DNA of 18,582 nt from Anaerolineaceae bacterium (GCA_021107195.1 JAIOTF010000238.1:1-18582); one strand, 5' to 3'. Positions 1 to 7,009 are shown, counted from the first letter of the stretch. Notes: generated by a model from the sequence alone, not told the origin. Translations and numbers: made by a program.

Positions 1-360
1 TAGACAAACCGGACAAATTGTATCCAGTTCATATTTGGAATTGCTGGGGAAAATTCAGGGAAAAAGAGATTAGTGAATCAGTCAATTTGTCAACCGGAAA
101 TCAGGAAAGTGGTGATTAATGAACCAGTCAATCAGAGATCAGATTTGCAGCACCGATTTCAATCGTCAATTTCAAACACTTAACGACTGAAGTCGTTCCT
201 GCGACAGCATTATTTTCATTATACTGAGAATTGCTGACAAACAGGGAACAGGTGCATCCCGCAGGCAAACTTGTCAGGGTTAACCACCGATAAGAAAACA
301 TGCGTCCGGGATTTCAGCCTGACCCGATAGCCAATTCTTGCAGAAACAGGCCGCAAGTAT
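1..360. other. gene-free region upstream of the peptidase gene
   Basis: No reading frame here looks coding on either strand. It holds an imperfect 19-nt direct repeat (68-86 and 114-132, 17 of 19 identical), the short palindrome at 182-197, and two interleaved 6-bp inverted pairs (256-261 with 307-312; 273-278 with 318-323). Base composition is mixed, with AT-rich patches near 1-90 and 200-245. The peptidase promoter begins at 361, so this stretch is outside that mRNA. It may contain the 3' end of something that starts before the window. Confidence 0.6.
182..197. repeat. short perfect palindrome, possible copy of a dispersed repeat
   Basis: Arms AACGACT (182-188) and AGTCGTT (191-197) are exact reverse complements around a 2-nt centre. 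There is no T-tract after it, so it is not a convincing terminator. My recollection is that similar AACGACT/AGTCGTT palindromes recur between genes in Chloroflexota and other environmental bacteria. Whether it repeats in this genome cannot be seen from one window. Confidence 0.45.
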
Positions 361-389
361 TTGAACCCGCCTTAGTTCGGGCGTATAAT
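361..389 (+). promoter_or_regulatory. sigma-70 type promoter of the Xaa-Pro peptidase gene
   Basis: The -35 box TTGAAC (361-366) is followed by a 17-nt spacer and a perfect -10 box TATAAT (384-389). The predicted transcription start is near 396, so the mRNA would begin almost at the Shine-Dalgarno sequence AGGAGG (397-402), leaving a leader of only about 14 nt. This is the best-formed promoter in the window. Confidence 0.75.
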
Positions 390-409
390 CTAGCGCAGGA
401 GGATCACAC

Positions 410-1516
410 ATGAACGATCGCATCTCGAAACTTACCCAGGCCATGCAAGACGCAGGATTGGAAATGCTGGTGCTCAATCCTGGCGCTTCTCTGACCTATT
501 TGACGGGGCTGCACTTCCACGTCAGTGAACGCCCAACAGTCCTGCTTGTTTCTACCAGCAAACCACCACAAATCATCCTGGCAGCATTGGAAGCCAACAA
601 GCTCAAGAATTCCAGCACCCCACTGGAACCCATACCCTATGACGACAACCCGGAGCACTGGACAGCTTCTTTTCACGAAGCTCGCCGAAAATTGGGTAAA
701 GCCCCGCAGACAATCGGCGTTGAACCCACTGCGCTGCGTTTTCTGGAACTCAACTATCTGCAAGCAGCATTTCCGGACACAAAATTTATATCAGCGGAAG
801 ACGTTCTCTCCAGCCTGCGCATTACGAAAGACAATGATGAAGTAGAAAAGATGCGCAAGGCCGCCAAAATCGCACAGGACGCTTTTCTGGCGACTCTACC
901 GATAATACAGCCCGGCGTCAGCGAATTGAGCATTGCCGCCGAACTATCCGCACAGCTCTTGCGGCATGGTTCGCAGTCAGAATTCCCCTTCCCGCCGATC
1001 GTTGCCAGCGGCCCCTATAACAGCGCTGATCCGCACGCAGTGCCCAGCGAAAGGCGGCTTGAACCCGGAGACCTGGTCGTGATCGACTGGGGTGCAAGAT
1101 ATCAAAACTACTGCTCCGACATCACTCGCATGGTTGCCGTAGGACAGGTTTCACCTGAACTGCAAAACATCGCAAACATCGTCAAGCAGGCAAACGCTGC
1201 CGGGCGGCAAGCTTGTAAACCAGGCGTGCCCGCTGGAAGCATTGACCAGGCTGCCCGTCAAGTGATCGAAAAAGCCGGCTATGGGCCGCAGTTCAACCAC
1301 CGTGTCGGCCACGGTCTGGGCATGGAAGCACATGAACCCCCATTTATGTTTGGAGAAAATGATTTCCTCCTCGTTCCAGGTGTTACATTCACCGTAGAGC
1401 CTGGAATCTACGTTTCCGGCACAGGTGGCGTGCGCATTGAAGATGATTTGGTCATCACTGCTGACGATGCAGAAAGCCTGACCACGCTGCCGCGTGAACT
1501 GTTCGTGATTGAATAA
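410..1516 (+). CDS. Xaa-Pro peptidase, M24B metallopeptidase family
   Basis: Cytosolic aminopeptidase P / prolidase-type enzyme that removes residues next to proline, with a two-metal centre. The 368-residue length is normal for the short bacterial M24B form. Residues 1-130 are the creatinase-like N-terminal domain and about 142-360 the pita-bread catalytic domain. All five expected metal ligands are visible: D226 (in DWGA), D237 (in SDITR), H301 (in GHGLG), E330 (in TVEPG) and E344 (in RIEDD). H209 and H308 fit the substrate-binding histidines. The ATG is chosen because AGGAGG lies 7 nt upstream and a strong promoter sits just before it. The metallo-hydrolase gene follows 70 nt downstream, probably on the same transcript. 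Aminopeptidase (PepP-like) and dipeptidase (PepQ-like) activity cannot be separated from motifs alone, so no symbol is given. There is no signal peptide. Confidence 0.93.
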   Translation: MNDRISKLTQAMQDAGLEMLVLNPGASLTYLTGLHFHVSERPTVLLVSTSKPPQIILAALEANKLKNSSTPLEPIPYDDNPEHWTASFHEARRKLGKAPQTIGVEPTALRFLELNYLQAAFPDTKFISAEDVLSSLRITKDNDEVEKMRKAAKIAQDAFLATLPIIQPGVSELSIAAELSAQLLRHGSQSEFPFPPIVASGPYNSADPHAVPSERRLEPGDLVVIDWGARYQNYCSDITRMVAVGQVSPELQNIANIVKQANAAGRQACKPGVPAGSIDQAARQVIEKAGYGPQFNHRVGHGLGMEAHEPPFMFGENDFLLVPGVTFTVEPGIYVSGTGGVRIEDDLVITADDAESLTTLPRELFVIE

Positions 1517-1586
1517 ATCTGCAAAACAATCTCTTCCTCATGTCTTGTAGTCAGATGTCCCGCAAAATTACGAAGGAATAATACTG

Positions 1587-2222
1587 ATGCCACTTTCAAT
1601 CTCCCGCTATGTCCTCGGCCCCGTGCAAAATAATTGCTACCTTGTGTTCGATCCTGCTTCCAAAGAAGCAGTGGTGATTGATCCGCCTCCGGGTGCGCAG
1701 GTTCTTCTCAAGGAAGTGAAAGAAAAAGAGCTGAACCTGAAAGCCATCTGGATCACACACGCTCATTTTGACCACATGGCCGGGGCGGCCGAATTGGTTG
1801 AGATGGTTTCATCACCGCTGCCAATAGGGCTGCACCGCAAAGAATTGTGTCTCTACAACAACGGTGGTGGAGCAAACTTCTTCGGCTATCAAATTCCCCC
1901 ACAACCCAAACCGTCTTTATTCTTCGAGGACGGACAGCAGCTTTCCATCGGCTCCTATCAGGTTGAGGTGCGCCATTGCCCGGGTCATTCCAATGGTGGA
2001 CAGATTATCTATTATGTGCCTGATGCAGCTACCGCCTTTTGCGGCGACGTCATCTTCCTCCGCTCCATTGGCCGTACAGATTTTCCCGGCGGAAGTTTTG
2101 AGGCCCTGATCAACAGCATCCAGACTCAAATATTGACGCTGCCCTCTGAAACAAAATTACTTTGCGGACACGGCGCATCGACCACCGTGGGTGAAGAAGC
2201 CGCTGAAAACCCTTTTCTTTAA
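1587..2222 (+). CDS. metallo-beta-lactamase fold hydrolase, glyoxalase II-like
   Basis: A 211-residue cytosolic hydrolase with the complete metal-binding set of the family: H58, H60, D62 and H63 in the THAHFDH motif, H134 in CPGHS, D154 in FCGDVIF and H195 in LLCGHG. Length and motif spacing match the short glyoxalase II-like proteins (YcbL type), which act on thioesters such as hydroxyacyl-glutathione analogues. It lacks the long C-terminal substrate-binding domain of classical GloB, so the substrate is uncertain. The ATG follows AAGGA (1573-1577) at about 9 nt. The gene lies 70 nt after the peptidase on the same strand, with no terminator seen between them. No symbol is given because many paralogous subfamilies share these motifs. 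Confidence 0.9.
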   Translation: MPLSISRYVLGPVQNNCYLVFDPASKEAVVIDPPPGAQVLLKEVKEKELNLKAIWITHAHFDHMAGAAELVEMVSSPLPIGLHRKELCLYNNGGGANFFGYQIPPQPKPSLFFEDGQQLSIGSYQVEVRHCPGHSNGGQIIYYVPDAATAFCGDVIFLRSIGRTDFPGGSFEALINSIQTQILTLPSETKLLCGHGASTTVGEEAAENPFL

Positions 2223-2280
2223 TTCTTTCAGACAGATCACAATTTCAGATACCGCGCTTCAACTTTCCACAACATTAACC

Positions 2281-2316
2281 ACAGACCTGACAGATTTTAA
2301 AACCTGTCAGGTCTGT
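2281..2316. repeat. long perfect inverted repeat between convergent genes
   Basis: Arms ACAGACCTGACAG (2281-2293) and CTGTCAGGTCTGT (2304-2316) pair perfectly over 13 bp around a 10-nt loop. No T-tract follows on either strand in the right place: a C and then an A-run follow on the plus strand. It may still stop transcription from the plus-strand pair. The core ACCTGACAG/CTGTCAGGT resembles an intergenic palindrome I recall as frequent in Bacteroidota and Chloroflexota, so it may be a dispersed repeat. Confidence 0.6.
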
Positions 2317-2317
2317 C

Positions 2318-2347
2318 AAAAAAAGGCAATGCCGGGTTGGCATTGCC
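2318..2347 (-). terminator. intrinsic terminator of the recX-rny operon
   Basis: Read on the minus strand, GGCAATGCC and GGCATTGCC (9-bp perfect stem, 2339-2347 with 2325-2333, 5-nt loop) are followed directly by seven T (2318-2324). It begins 20 nt after the rny stop codon, as expected for a Rho-independent terminator. Confidence 0.88.
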
Positions 2348-2367
2348 CTGAATTCAACTATTTTTAC

Positions 2368-3894
2368 CTATTTGGCATAATCCACAGCACGTGTCTCACG
2401 GATCACTGTAACTTTGATCTGTCCGGGATACTGCATAGATTCTTCGATGTTACGGGCAATATCACGGGCCAGACGAGTTGCGGTCAGGTCGTCAACATCC
2501 TCTGGTTTGACCATGATACGCACCTCGCGCCCTGCCTGAATGGCATAACTTTGTTCAACGCCCTTATAAGAATTGGCAATTTCTTCCAAAGCCTTCAAAC
2601 GTTTGATATACTGCTCCAGGTCCTCGCGCCGTGCGCCAGGCCGTGCACCGGAGATGGCGTCCGCCGCTTCAACGATGACTGCTTCAACGCTTTCCTGCTC
2701 AACTTCATGGTGATGAGAAGCAATAGTATTGCAAACAATCTTGTTCACCCCATAACGGCCAGCAAATTCAGCACCCAATTGGGCATGCGTACCTTCGGTA
2801 TTATGGTCCATCGCCTTGCCGAGGTCGTGCAAAAACCCGCCTAATTTTGATATTTCGACATTTGCGCCCAATTCTGCAGCGATCACAGACGCCAGCTTTG
2901 AGCTTTCAACTGCATGGGCCAATTGATTTTGTCCATAAGAAGTTCGGAATTTGAGGCGTCCCATTTTCTTAATAATTTCGGGATGCAGACCAGCTACCCC
3001 GGCATCAAAGGCAGCTTCTTCACCTGCTTCCACAATTGAACGTTCCATTTCCCGCTGTTCTTCACGCAGTATCTTTTCAATGTAAGCCGGATGAATGCGG
3101 CCATCCAGGATCAAACGCTCAAGGGAACGGCGTGCAATTTCCCGGCGCACAGAATCAAAACAGGAAATAGTCACTGCTTCCGGGGTATCATCGACAATCA
3201 CATCAACACCAGCAGCCTGCTCGAAAGCACGAATGTTACGTCCGTTACGACCAACAATGCGTCCTTTCATTTCTTCATTTGGTAAGGGGACGACCTTGGT
3301 TGAAACCTCTGCCACATGATCAGATGCAACCCGTTGAATAGAATCAGCCACGATTTCCCTGGCTCGTTTATCACCTTCCTGGCGAGCTTCATTTTCGATC
3401 TGGCGAATGATGCGGGCAACGTCAGCTTGCGCTTCTTTTTCTGCGAGAGTCAGAAGTTCCTGGTGAGCCTCATCAATACTCATCTTGGATATCCGTTCCA
3501 CTTCGGCAGTTTGATCCGCTTCGCGTTTTTCGATTTCATTCGACTTGCGATCCAAGGAACTTTGGCGCTTATTCAGAGCATTTTCTTTCTGCTCCAGCCG
3601 GTCCACGCGGTTATCCATCTCGTTACGCCGCCGCTGCAAGCGCTCTTCTTCCTGATTCAATTCTCCTCTGCGCCGCGCCAATTCCTCTTCGGAATCTTGC
3701 ATAATGCGGAGAGCTTTATCCTTCGCCTCCAGCTCCATTGTTCTGGCGTTTTCCTGCGCCTGGTGGAACAGCACATCTGCTTCATTCTGCCGGTCCCTGA
3801 GATAGCGTGCTTTGAAGATCTGCACAAATATGACTGTAAGCACCACAACTGCTAATACAGCTCCTGCAACCAAGAATAACCATCTATCCATCAT
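2368..3894 (-). CDS. rny: ribonuclease Y
   Basis: Membrane-anchored endoribonuclease that starts decay of many mRNAs. Counting from the chosen ATG (508 residues), the order is a transmembrane helix at about 5-26, a long charged coiled coil at about 30-190, a KH RNA-binding domain with the GRNG loop at 215-218, and an HD phosphodiesterase domain with H327, the HD pair H356-D357, and D412 as metal ligands. The C-terminal segment also matches the family, and the length is typical (about 510-520). The open frame can be extended to a TTG at 3918. I prefer ATG 3894 (or the adjacent ATG at 3891) because a GGAAGAGGG Shine-Dalgarno lies 5-8 nt before it and known homologues start close to the membrane helix. 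The start overlaps the end of recX by 11 nt, so translation is probably coupled. A good terminator follows. Confidence 0.95.
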   Translation of the reverse strand: MMDRWLFLVAGAVLAVVVLTVIFVQIFKARYLRDRQNEADVLFHQAQENARTMELEAKDKALRIMQDSEEELARRRGELNQEEERLQRRRNEMDNRVDRLEQKENALNKRQSSLDRKSNEIEKREADQTAEVERISKMSIDEAHQELLTLAEKEAQADVARIIRQIENEARQEGDKRAREIVADSIQRVASDHVAEVSTKVVPLPNEEMKGRIVGRNGRNIRAFEQAAGVDVIVDDTPEAVTISCFDSVRREIARRSLERLILDGRIHPAYIEKILREEQREMERSIVEAGEEAAFDAGVAGLHPEIIKKMGRLKFRTSYGQNQLAHAVESSKLASVIAAELGANVEISKLGGFLHDLGKAMDHNTEGTHAQLGAEFAGRYGVNKIVCNTIASHHHEVEQESVEAVIVEAADAISGARPGARREDLEQYIKRLKALEEIANSYKGVEQSYAIQAGREVRIMVKPEDVDDLTATRLARDIARNIEESMQYPGQIKVTVIRETRAVDYAK

Positions 3895-4561
3895 CAAATC
3901 CCTCTTCCATTTTATCAATCAATTGTTCGTCCTCTTCCGAATTCAATTCAGTCCAAAGGCGACGAACCGCCGGCGCCGCGGTGCCATAAAAGAATCCGCG
4001 CCGCCCCAAATATCCCAATAATTTTTTGCGAAATGTTGGCCAATCCAGCCCACTCAATCGACGCACATAGCGCTGTGCTGCTTGATAAGCCAATACTTCG
4101 TCATCTTCAGCTTCTTCCAAAGCCGAAGAAATCACATCTTCAGCTACCCCTTTCCTGCGAAGCTCCATAGCCAACATGCGCTGGCTTCTGGGTCGAAATG
4201 TCGTCCGATTTTCTACCCACATTGATGCAAACTGTTGATCGCCAAGAAAACCATGTTCTTTCAATCGAACAATTGCCGCGTCAATCACAGTATCTGAGTA
4301 TTTTTGTTTTAATAACCGCTGCTGCACTTCTCCTTCGGAGCGGGGACGAAAACTGAGAAAATGTAGTGCCTTTTGATAAACAACCTCGGCTTCATCCTCG
4401 GTTTTTAGCGAAGCAATTTTGGCTTCGTCCAGTTCCTGTCCGATGTGCAGCCAGGCTGCAACGATCTTGGACAATCCAAAAGTATATTCATCATCCAGAT
4501 AGACATTTACCCTGCCAGGGTTTCTCTTTTGAATTTTCAGTGCTGTAATTTTTTTATTCAT
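3884..4561 (-). CDS. recX: regulatory protein RecX
   Basis: RecX binds RecA filaments and limits recombinase activity. The 225-residue protein has a basic N-terminal beta region (about 1-45) followed by the family's three-helix repeats. Typical elements are a segment rich in FRPRSE near 70, the GFLGDQQFA stretch near 108, and an RRKGV motif near 140. An in-frame TTG at 4609 would extend the frame through the upstream terminator hairpin. ATG 4561 is preferred because the family-like sequence begins there. No Shine-Dalgarno sequence precedes this ATG: the upstream bases are the T-tract of the terminator. The gene is not next to recA. It overlaps rny by 11 nt and forms a two-gene operon with it. 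How it is transcribed past the terminator is unclear. Confidence 0.88.
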   Translation of the reverse strand: MNKKITALKIQKRNPGRVNVYLDDEYTFGLSKIVAAWLHIGQELDEAKIASLKTEDEAEVVYQKALHFLSFRPRSEGEVQQRLLKQKYSDTVIDAAIVRLKEHGFLGDQQFASMWVENRTTFRPRSQRMLAMELRRKGVAEDVISSALEEAEDDEVLAYQAAQRYVRRLSGLDWPTFRKKLLGYLGRRGFFYGTAAPAVRRLWTELNSEEDEQLIDKMEEGFDDG

Positions 4562-4562
4562 A

Positions 4563-4605
4563 ATAAAAAAGCAGCCAAAACTACCCGATTGGGTCCGGCT
4601 GCTTT
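4563..4605 (-). terminator. terminator or attenuator hairpin directly before the recX start
   Basis: On the minus strand AAAGCAGCC pairs with GGCTGCTTT over 9 bp. An inner ACCC/GGGT pair lies between the arms, and the 3' arm runs into a six-T tract that ends about 4 nt before the recX ATG. No gene lies upstream on this strand within about 600 bases, so it does not terminate an obvious cistron. That makes attenuation of recX-rny the simplest idea. A leftover terminator from a lost gene is the alternative. Confidence 0.75.
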
Positions 4606-4609
4606 CCAA

Positions 4610-5155
4610 GTTTTCGTATGCTATTTATGTATTCAGAACCGCATCCAGGTTAACAAAAGGTTAACAGGATGTCACCTGCCTGTGAAATAATTCAATGCAT
4701 GCCCATTCAGTTAATCTAGTAAGCCGTAATGAGGTGTTCATGATTGTATGCTAATATACTTGATTTTAATAAATCCACTTATTCTGGTGGATCATTTCTC
4801 TTCCATTGATTTCATTTGTAAAACATAAAATGTCACTCATTAAGAAATCACGCAAATTCGGCTTACTACAACTCACAAACTCCCACAGGAGTAAAACATA
4901 AACAGGGTAAAAATTTGAAACAACCGGAATTCCTATTTCAAAGAACAAGAATCATAATTGATATACTTTTCAACCAGATACATATTATACAATATTTTTT
5001 AAGATTCTGGCAAACTTCACCTCGTTTATTCAGGGCACTTTCCCAGGCATGACGGCTTCTATTACCTGACAACCTCCTTATTTTCCAGATGCGATCCTGC
5101 TGGCGAAAAAAGAAAATCTCCTGATAGATATGTTTCCATATTTCTAAATGAACCG
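4610..5155. other. AT-rich gene-free region between divergent genes
   Basis: About 550 bases without a credible gene, clearly richer in A and T than the coding regions around it. The only frame of note on the minus strand (4766-4948) starts with TTG and has no ribosome site, so I do not accept it. Visible structures are the stem-loop at 4642-4671 and a small inverted repeat ATCCAC/GTGGAT near 4772-4791. Both flanking genes are transcribed outwards, so their promoters must lie here. Confidence 0.55.
4642..4671 (-). other. stem-loop in the recX leader region
   Basis: CATCC (4642-4646) pairs with GGATG (4667-4671), and two copies of the self-complementary GTTAAC (4649-4654, 4660-4665) form the inner stem with a small bulge and a short loop. 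If the recX-rny transcript begins upstream of 4671, this hairpin would be the first structure in its leader, about 35 nt before the terminator hairpin. No known riboswitch consensus was recognised. Confidence 0.45.
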
Positions 5156-5170
5156 TGCTAAAATAGTGTT
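5156..5170 (+). promoter_or_regulatory. extended -10 promoter, probably giving a leaderless mRNA
   Basis: TGCTAAAAT (5156-5164) matches an extended -10 element, TGn followed by TAAAAT. Only six bases (5165-5170) separate it from the ATG at 5171, so the expected transcription start falls on or next to the A of the start codon. No Shine-Dalgarno sequence and no clear -35 box are present. Confidence 0.5.
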
Positions 5171-5632
5171 ATGAATCAGATTGAAACTACACCCTCTGTA
5201 CAGATTGAAGAAAAGCCTGCCATGTCCAAAGAGCACCGAAAACAAGTCGTCTGGATGATCTGGGTTCCTTTTGCTTTTGCCGTCATTTTAATCCTGGCTG
5301 TTGCGGTGCTGGTTTCCCTGCCAACCGCAAATACAGGGGTAGACACATCATCCCTAGGCAGCCTTTCATTCATTTGGGTATCAGCCCCAGCGCTTCTGGC
5401 GCTATTGGTGATCGTTGCTCTGGCAGGAGCAATGGTTTATCTTGTTGCGAAATTCCTTAACATTTTGCCGGGTTTCTTTCACAAAGCGCAGTTCTATGCC
5501 GATTTTGGCGCCAGGAAAACCAGGGAAATTGCTGACAAGATCGTAGCCCCGGTAATCACCGTTAAAGGTCACCAAGCCAGTTTGATACACCTTGCCCAAA
5601 TGCCCGGCACAAAAACTGAGAACAAGGAATGA
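5171..5632 (+). CDS. small two-helix membrane protein of unknown function
   Basis: I do not recognise a family. The 153-residue product has a polar N-terminus rich in Glu, a basic stretch (KEHRK) just before a first hydrophobic helix at about 27-50, a second longer one at about 66-96, and a basic, partly amphipathic C-terminal tail (about 100-153). The N-terminus and tail are probably on the same, cytoplasmic side. ATG 5171 is chosen because an extended -10 sits 6 nt upstream, consistent with leaderless translation. ATG 5222 is an alternative with a weak GA-rich stretch before it. The stop codon overlaps the open frame of the next small gene, so the two probably form one unit. Confidence 0.65.
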   Translation: MNQIETTPSVQIEEKPAMSKEHRKQVVWMIWVPFAFAVILILAVAVLVSLPTANTGVDTSSLGSLSFIWVSAPALLALLVIVALAGAMVYLVAKFLNILPGFFHKAQFYADFGARKTREIADKIVAPVITVKGHQASLIHLAQMPGTKTENKE

Positions 5633-5646
5633 TCAGAGAGGATCAC

Positions 5647-5853
5647 ATGGAAAATTCACAAGAATGGAAAACTAAAATGCTGTTGGTAAGTGCAGGCCTG
5701 GGTTTGCTGGCTGGTCTCACAGCAGCCTACATCATCATCCAAAATGCTGATGCTAAAGAGGACAAACCCCAACTTAACGCCGGCGACGGAGTCAAGGTTG
5801 GTCTCGGCGTGCTCGGCGTATTGCGCTTGATCGCCGATATCGGCAATAAGTAA
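5647..5853 (+). CDS. small single-helix membrane protein of unknown function
   Basis: A 68-residue product with a hydrophobic helix at about 11-31, followed by a charged linker (AKEDKPQ) and a Gly/Val/Leu-rich second segment at about 44-60. No family is recognised. The frame is open from an ATG at 5629 that overlaps the previous stop as ATGA. ATG 5647 is preferred because an AGAGAGGA site (5635-5642) lies 4 nt before it. Either way the gene follows the preceding membrane protein closely and they are likely co-expressed, perhaps as partners. A hairpin follows at 5878. Confidence 0.65.
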   Translation: MENSQEWKTKMLLVSAGLGLLAGLTAAYIIIQNADAKEDKPQLNAGDGVKVGLGVLGVLRLIADIGNK

Positions 5854-5877
5854 ATCTCATCCGGATAAAGCACTCCT

Positions 5878-5922
5878 CACAGGTTTCGGCTCACTCCTCA
5901 ACGCTGCCGGAACCTGTGTTTT
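5878..5922 (+). terminator. terminator-like hairpin after the small membrane genes
   Basis: CACAGGTTTCGGC (5878-5890) pairs with GCCGGAACCTGTG (5906-5918) over 13 positions, one of them a G-U pair. Four T (5919-5922) follow. The loop is 15 nt, longer than ideal. It ends about 32 nt before the sugar kinase start, so it may separate that gene from the two small genes. Confidence 0.6.
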
Positions 5923-5954
5923 ATCCGCTCTGAAACAGTGACCTGAAAAAACGT

Positions 5955-6974
5955 ATGCCATCTTCCACTCTTCTTCGTTACCTCATTGCAGGGCAACTCA
6001 AGCAAAATTTCATCATTACACCCACAGGGGAAGCGTTTTCCGATATCCTCGGCGGAAGTCTGACCTACGCCGCCGTTGGACTGAAAATCTGGGAAAATGA
6101 ACCCGCTGGTCTGATTTCGCGGGTGGGGGAAGATTTCCCCAGACAATGGGTCGATGATCTGAAAGCCTTGAATTTCGACACACAAGGCATCCGCATCCTG
6201 CCCCAGGCATTAGACTTGCGTCAATTCCTGGCCTATACCGACGCAGGTTCTCCCCGATCTGATACTCCAGTGGCAAATTTTGCCGATCTTGGTTTGCCTT
6301 TTCCAAAAGCGCTGCTCGGTTATGTGCCTCCAGTGCAAGAGATTGACAGCCGCACGCGCCCCAGTGAATTCGCCATACGGATCAAAGACGTTCCTGATCA
6401 TTATCTGGATGCTTCTGCTGCCCATCTTTGTCCGCTGGATTTTCACAGTCACCAATTCTTAACCTCTCTTTTCACGCAAAACAAGATCAACACCCTCACT
6501 CTTGATCCTGGTGAAAGCTATATGCACCCCATTTTTTGGGATGATCTCTCCCTCCTTCTCAATGGCATCACTGCTTTTCAAACGTCAGAAGAAAAGCTGC
6601 ACGCAATATTTCGCGGTCGTTCAACCGACTTGTGGGAAATGGCGGAGGAAATTGCTCGTTTTGGCTGTGAGATCATCGTCATCAAACGCAAAGCACGCGG
6701 CCAAATGATTTACAATCACGCCAGCCACGAGCGCTGGTCGATCCCGGCTTATCCCTCGCGAGTAATCGACCCAACCGGGGCTGGTGACGCCTTTGGAGGC
6801 GGGTTTTTGGCTGGCTTCCGAAAAACGTATGACCCTGTGGAGGCAGCTCTTTTTGGCAGCATTTCCGCCTCAATGGTCATTGAAGGCAGCGCCCCGCTTT
6901 ACGCACTCGATGCACTACCCAGGCTGGCAGAAGCACGACTGGAATCGCTGCGATCTATGGCACGCAAGGTTTAA
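5955..6974 (+). CDS. PfkB-family carbohydrate/nucleoside kinase, substrate unknown
   Basis: A 339-residue member of the ribokinase-like superfamily, which phosphorylates sugars or nucleosides with ATP. The C-terminal signature is intact: IDPTGAGDAF at 271-280, with D278 as the catalytic base and the GAGD turn as anion hole. The N-terminal glycine pair at 33-34 in GGSLTYAA fits the substrate lid region. The beginning is divergent, lacking the usual Gly-Asp near residue 12, so it is probably not a canonical ribokinase or fructokinase. Length is normal. ATG 5955 is the first Met in frame. It has no clear Shine-Dalgarno sequence, and a terminator-like hairpin lies just upstream, so the expression signals are not obvious. 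It ends convergent to the cyclase unit with about 63 nt between them. Confidence 0.85.
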   Translation: MPSSTLLRYLIAGQLKQNFIITPTGEAFSDILGGSLTYAAVGLKIWENEPAGLISRVGEDFPRQWVDDLKALNFDTQGIRILPQALDLRQFLAYTDAGSPRSDTPVANFADLGLPFPKALLGYVPPVQEIDSRTRPSEFAIRIKDVPDHYLDASAAHLCPLDFHSHQFLTSLFTQNKINTLTLDPGESYMHPIFWDDLSLLLNGITAFQTSEEKLHAIFRGRSTDLWEMAEEIARFGCEIIVIKRKARGQMIYNHASHERWSIPAYPSRVIDPTGAGDAFGGGFLAGFRKTYDPVEAALFGSISASMVIEGSAPLYALDALPRLAEARLESLRSMARKV

Positions 6975-6975
6975 C

Positions 6976-7009
6976 AAAAAAAAGGCTCCGGGGACGCCCT
7001 CAGAGCCTT
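6976..7009 (-). terminator. intrinsic terminator of the transglutaminase-cyclase unit
   Basis: On the minus strand AAGGCTC (7003-7009) pairs with GAGCCTT (6982-6988), with an inner GGG/CCC pair, and the stem runs into eight T (6976-6983). It lies 28 nt after the cyclase stop codon. Confidence 0.85.

Noticed and set aside
250..330. Possible SRP (4.5S-like) RNA
   Set aside because: Some stem fragments resemble it, but the conserved apical GGAA loop and the AGCAG side are missing.
280..763. Minus-strand frames over the peptidase gene start
   Set aside because: They are antisense to a gene with complete catalytic motifs and have no signals of their own.
3884..4609. Longer RecX starting at TTG 4609
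   Set aside because: The extra residues are encoded by the terminator hairpin and T-tract and do not resemble the family's N-terminus.
4580..4680. SRP-like GGAAAGCAGCC in the recX leader
   Set aside because: The match is confined to the arm of the terminator hairpin; the required flanking helix is absent.
4560..4680. A known riboswitch class before recX
   Set aside because: No consensus for the common ligand classes was recognised; only generic hairpins and a terminator can be supported.
4766..4948. 60-codon minus-strand frame in the AT-rich gap
   Set aside because: It begins with TTG, has no ribosome site, and its composition is that of the surrounding AT-rich sequence.
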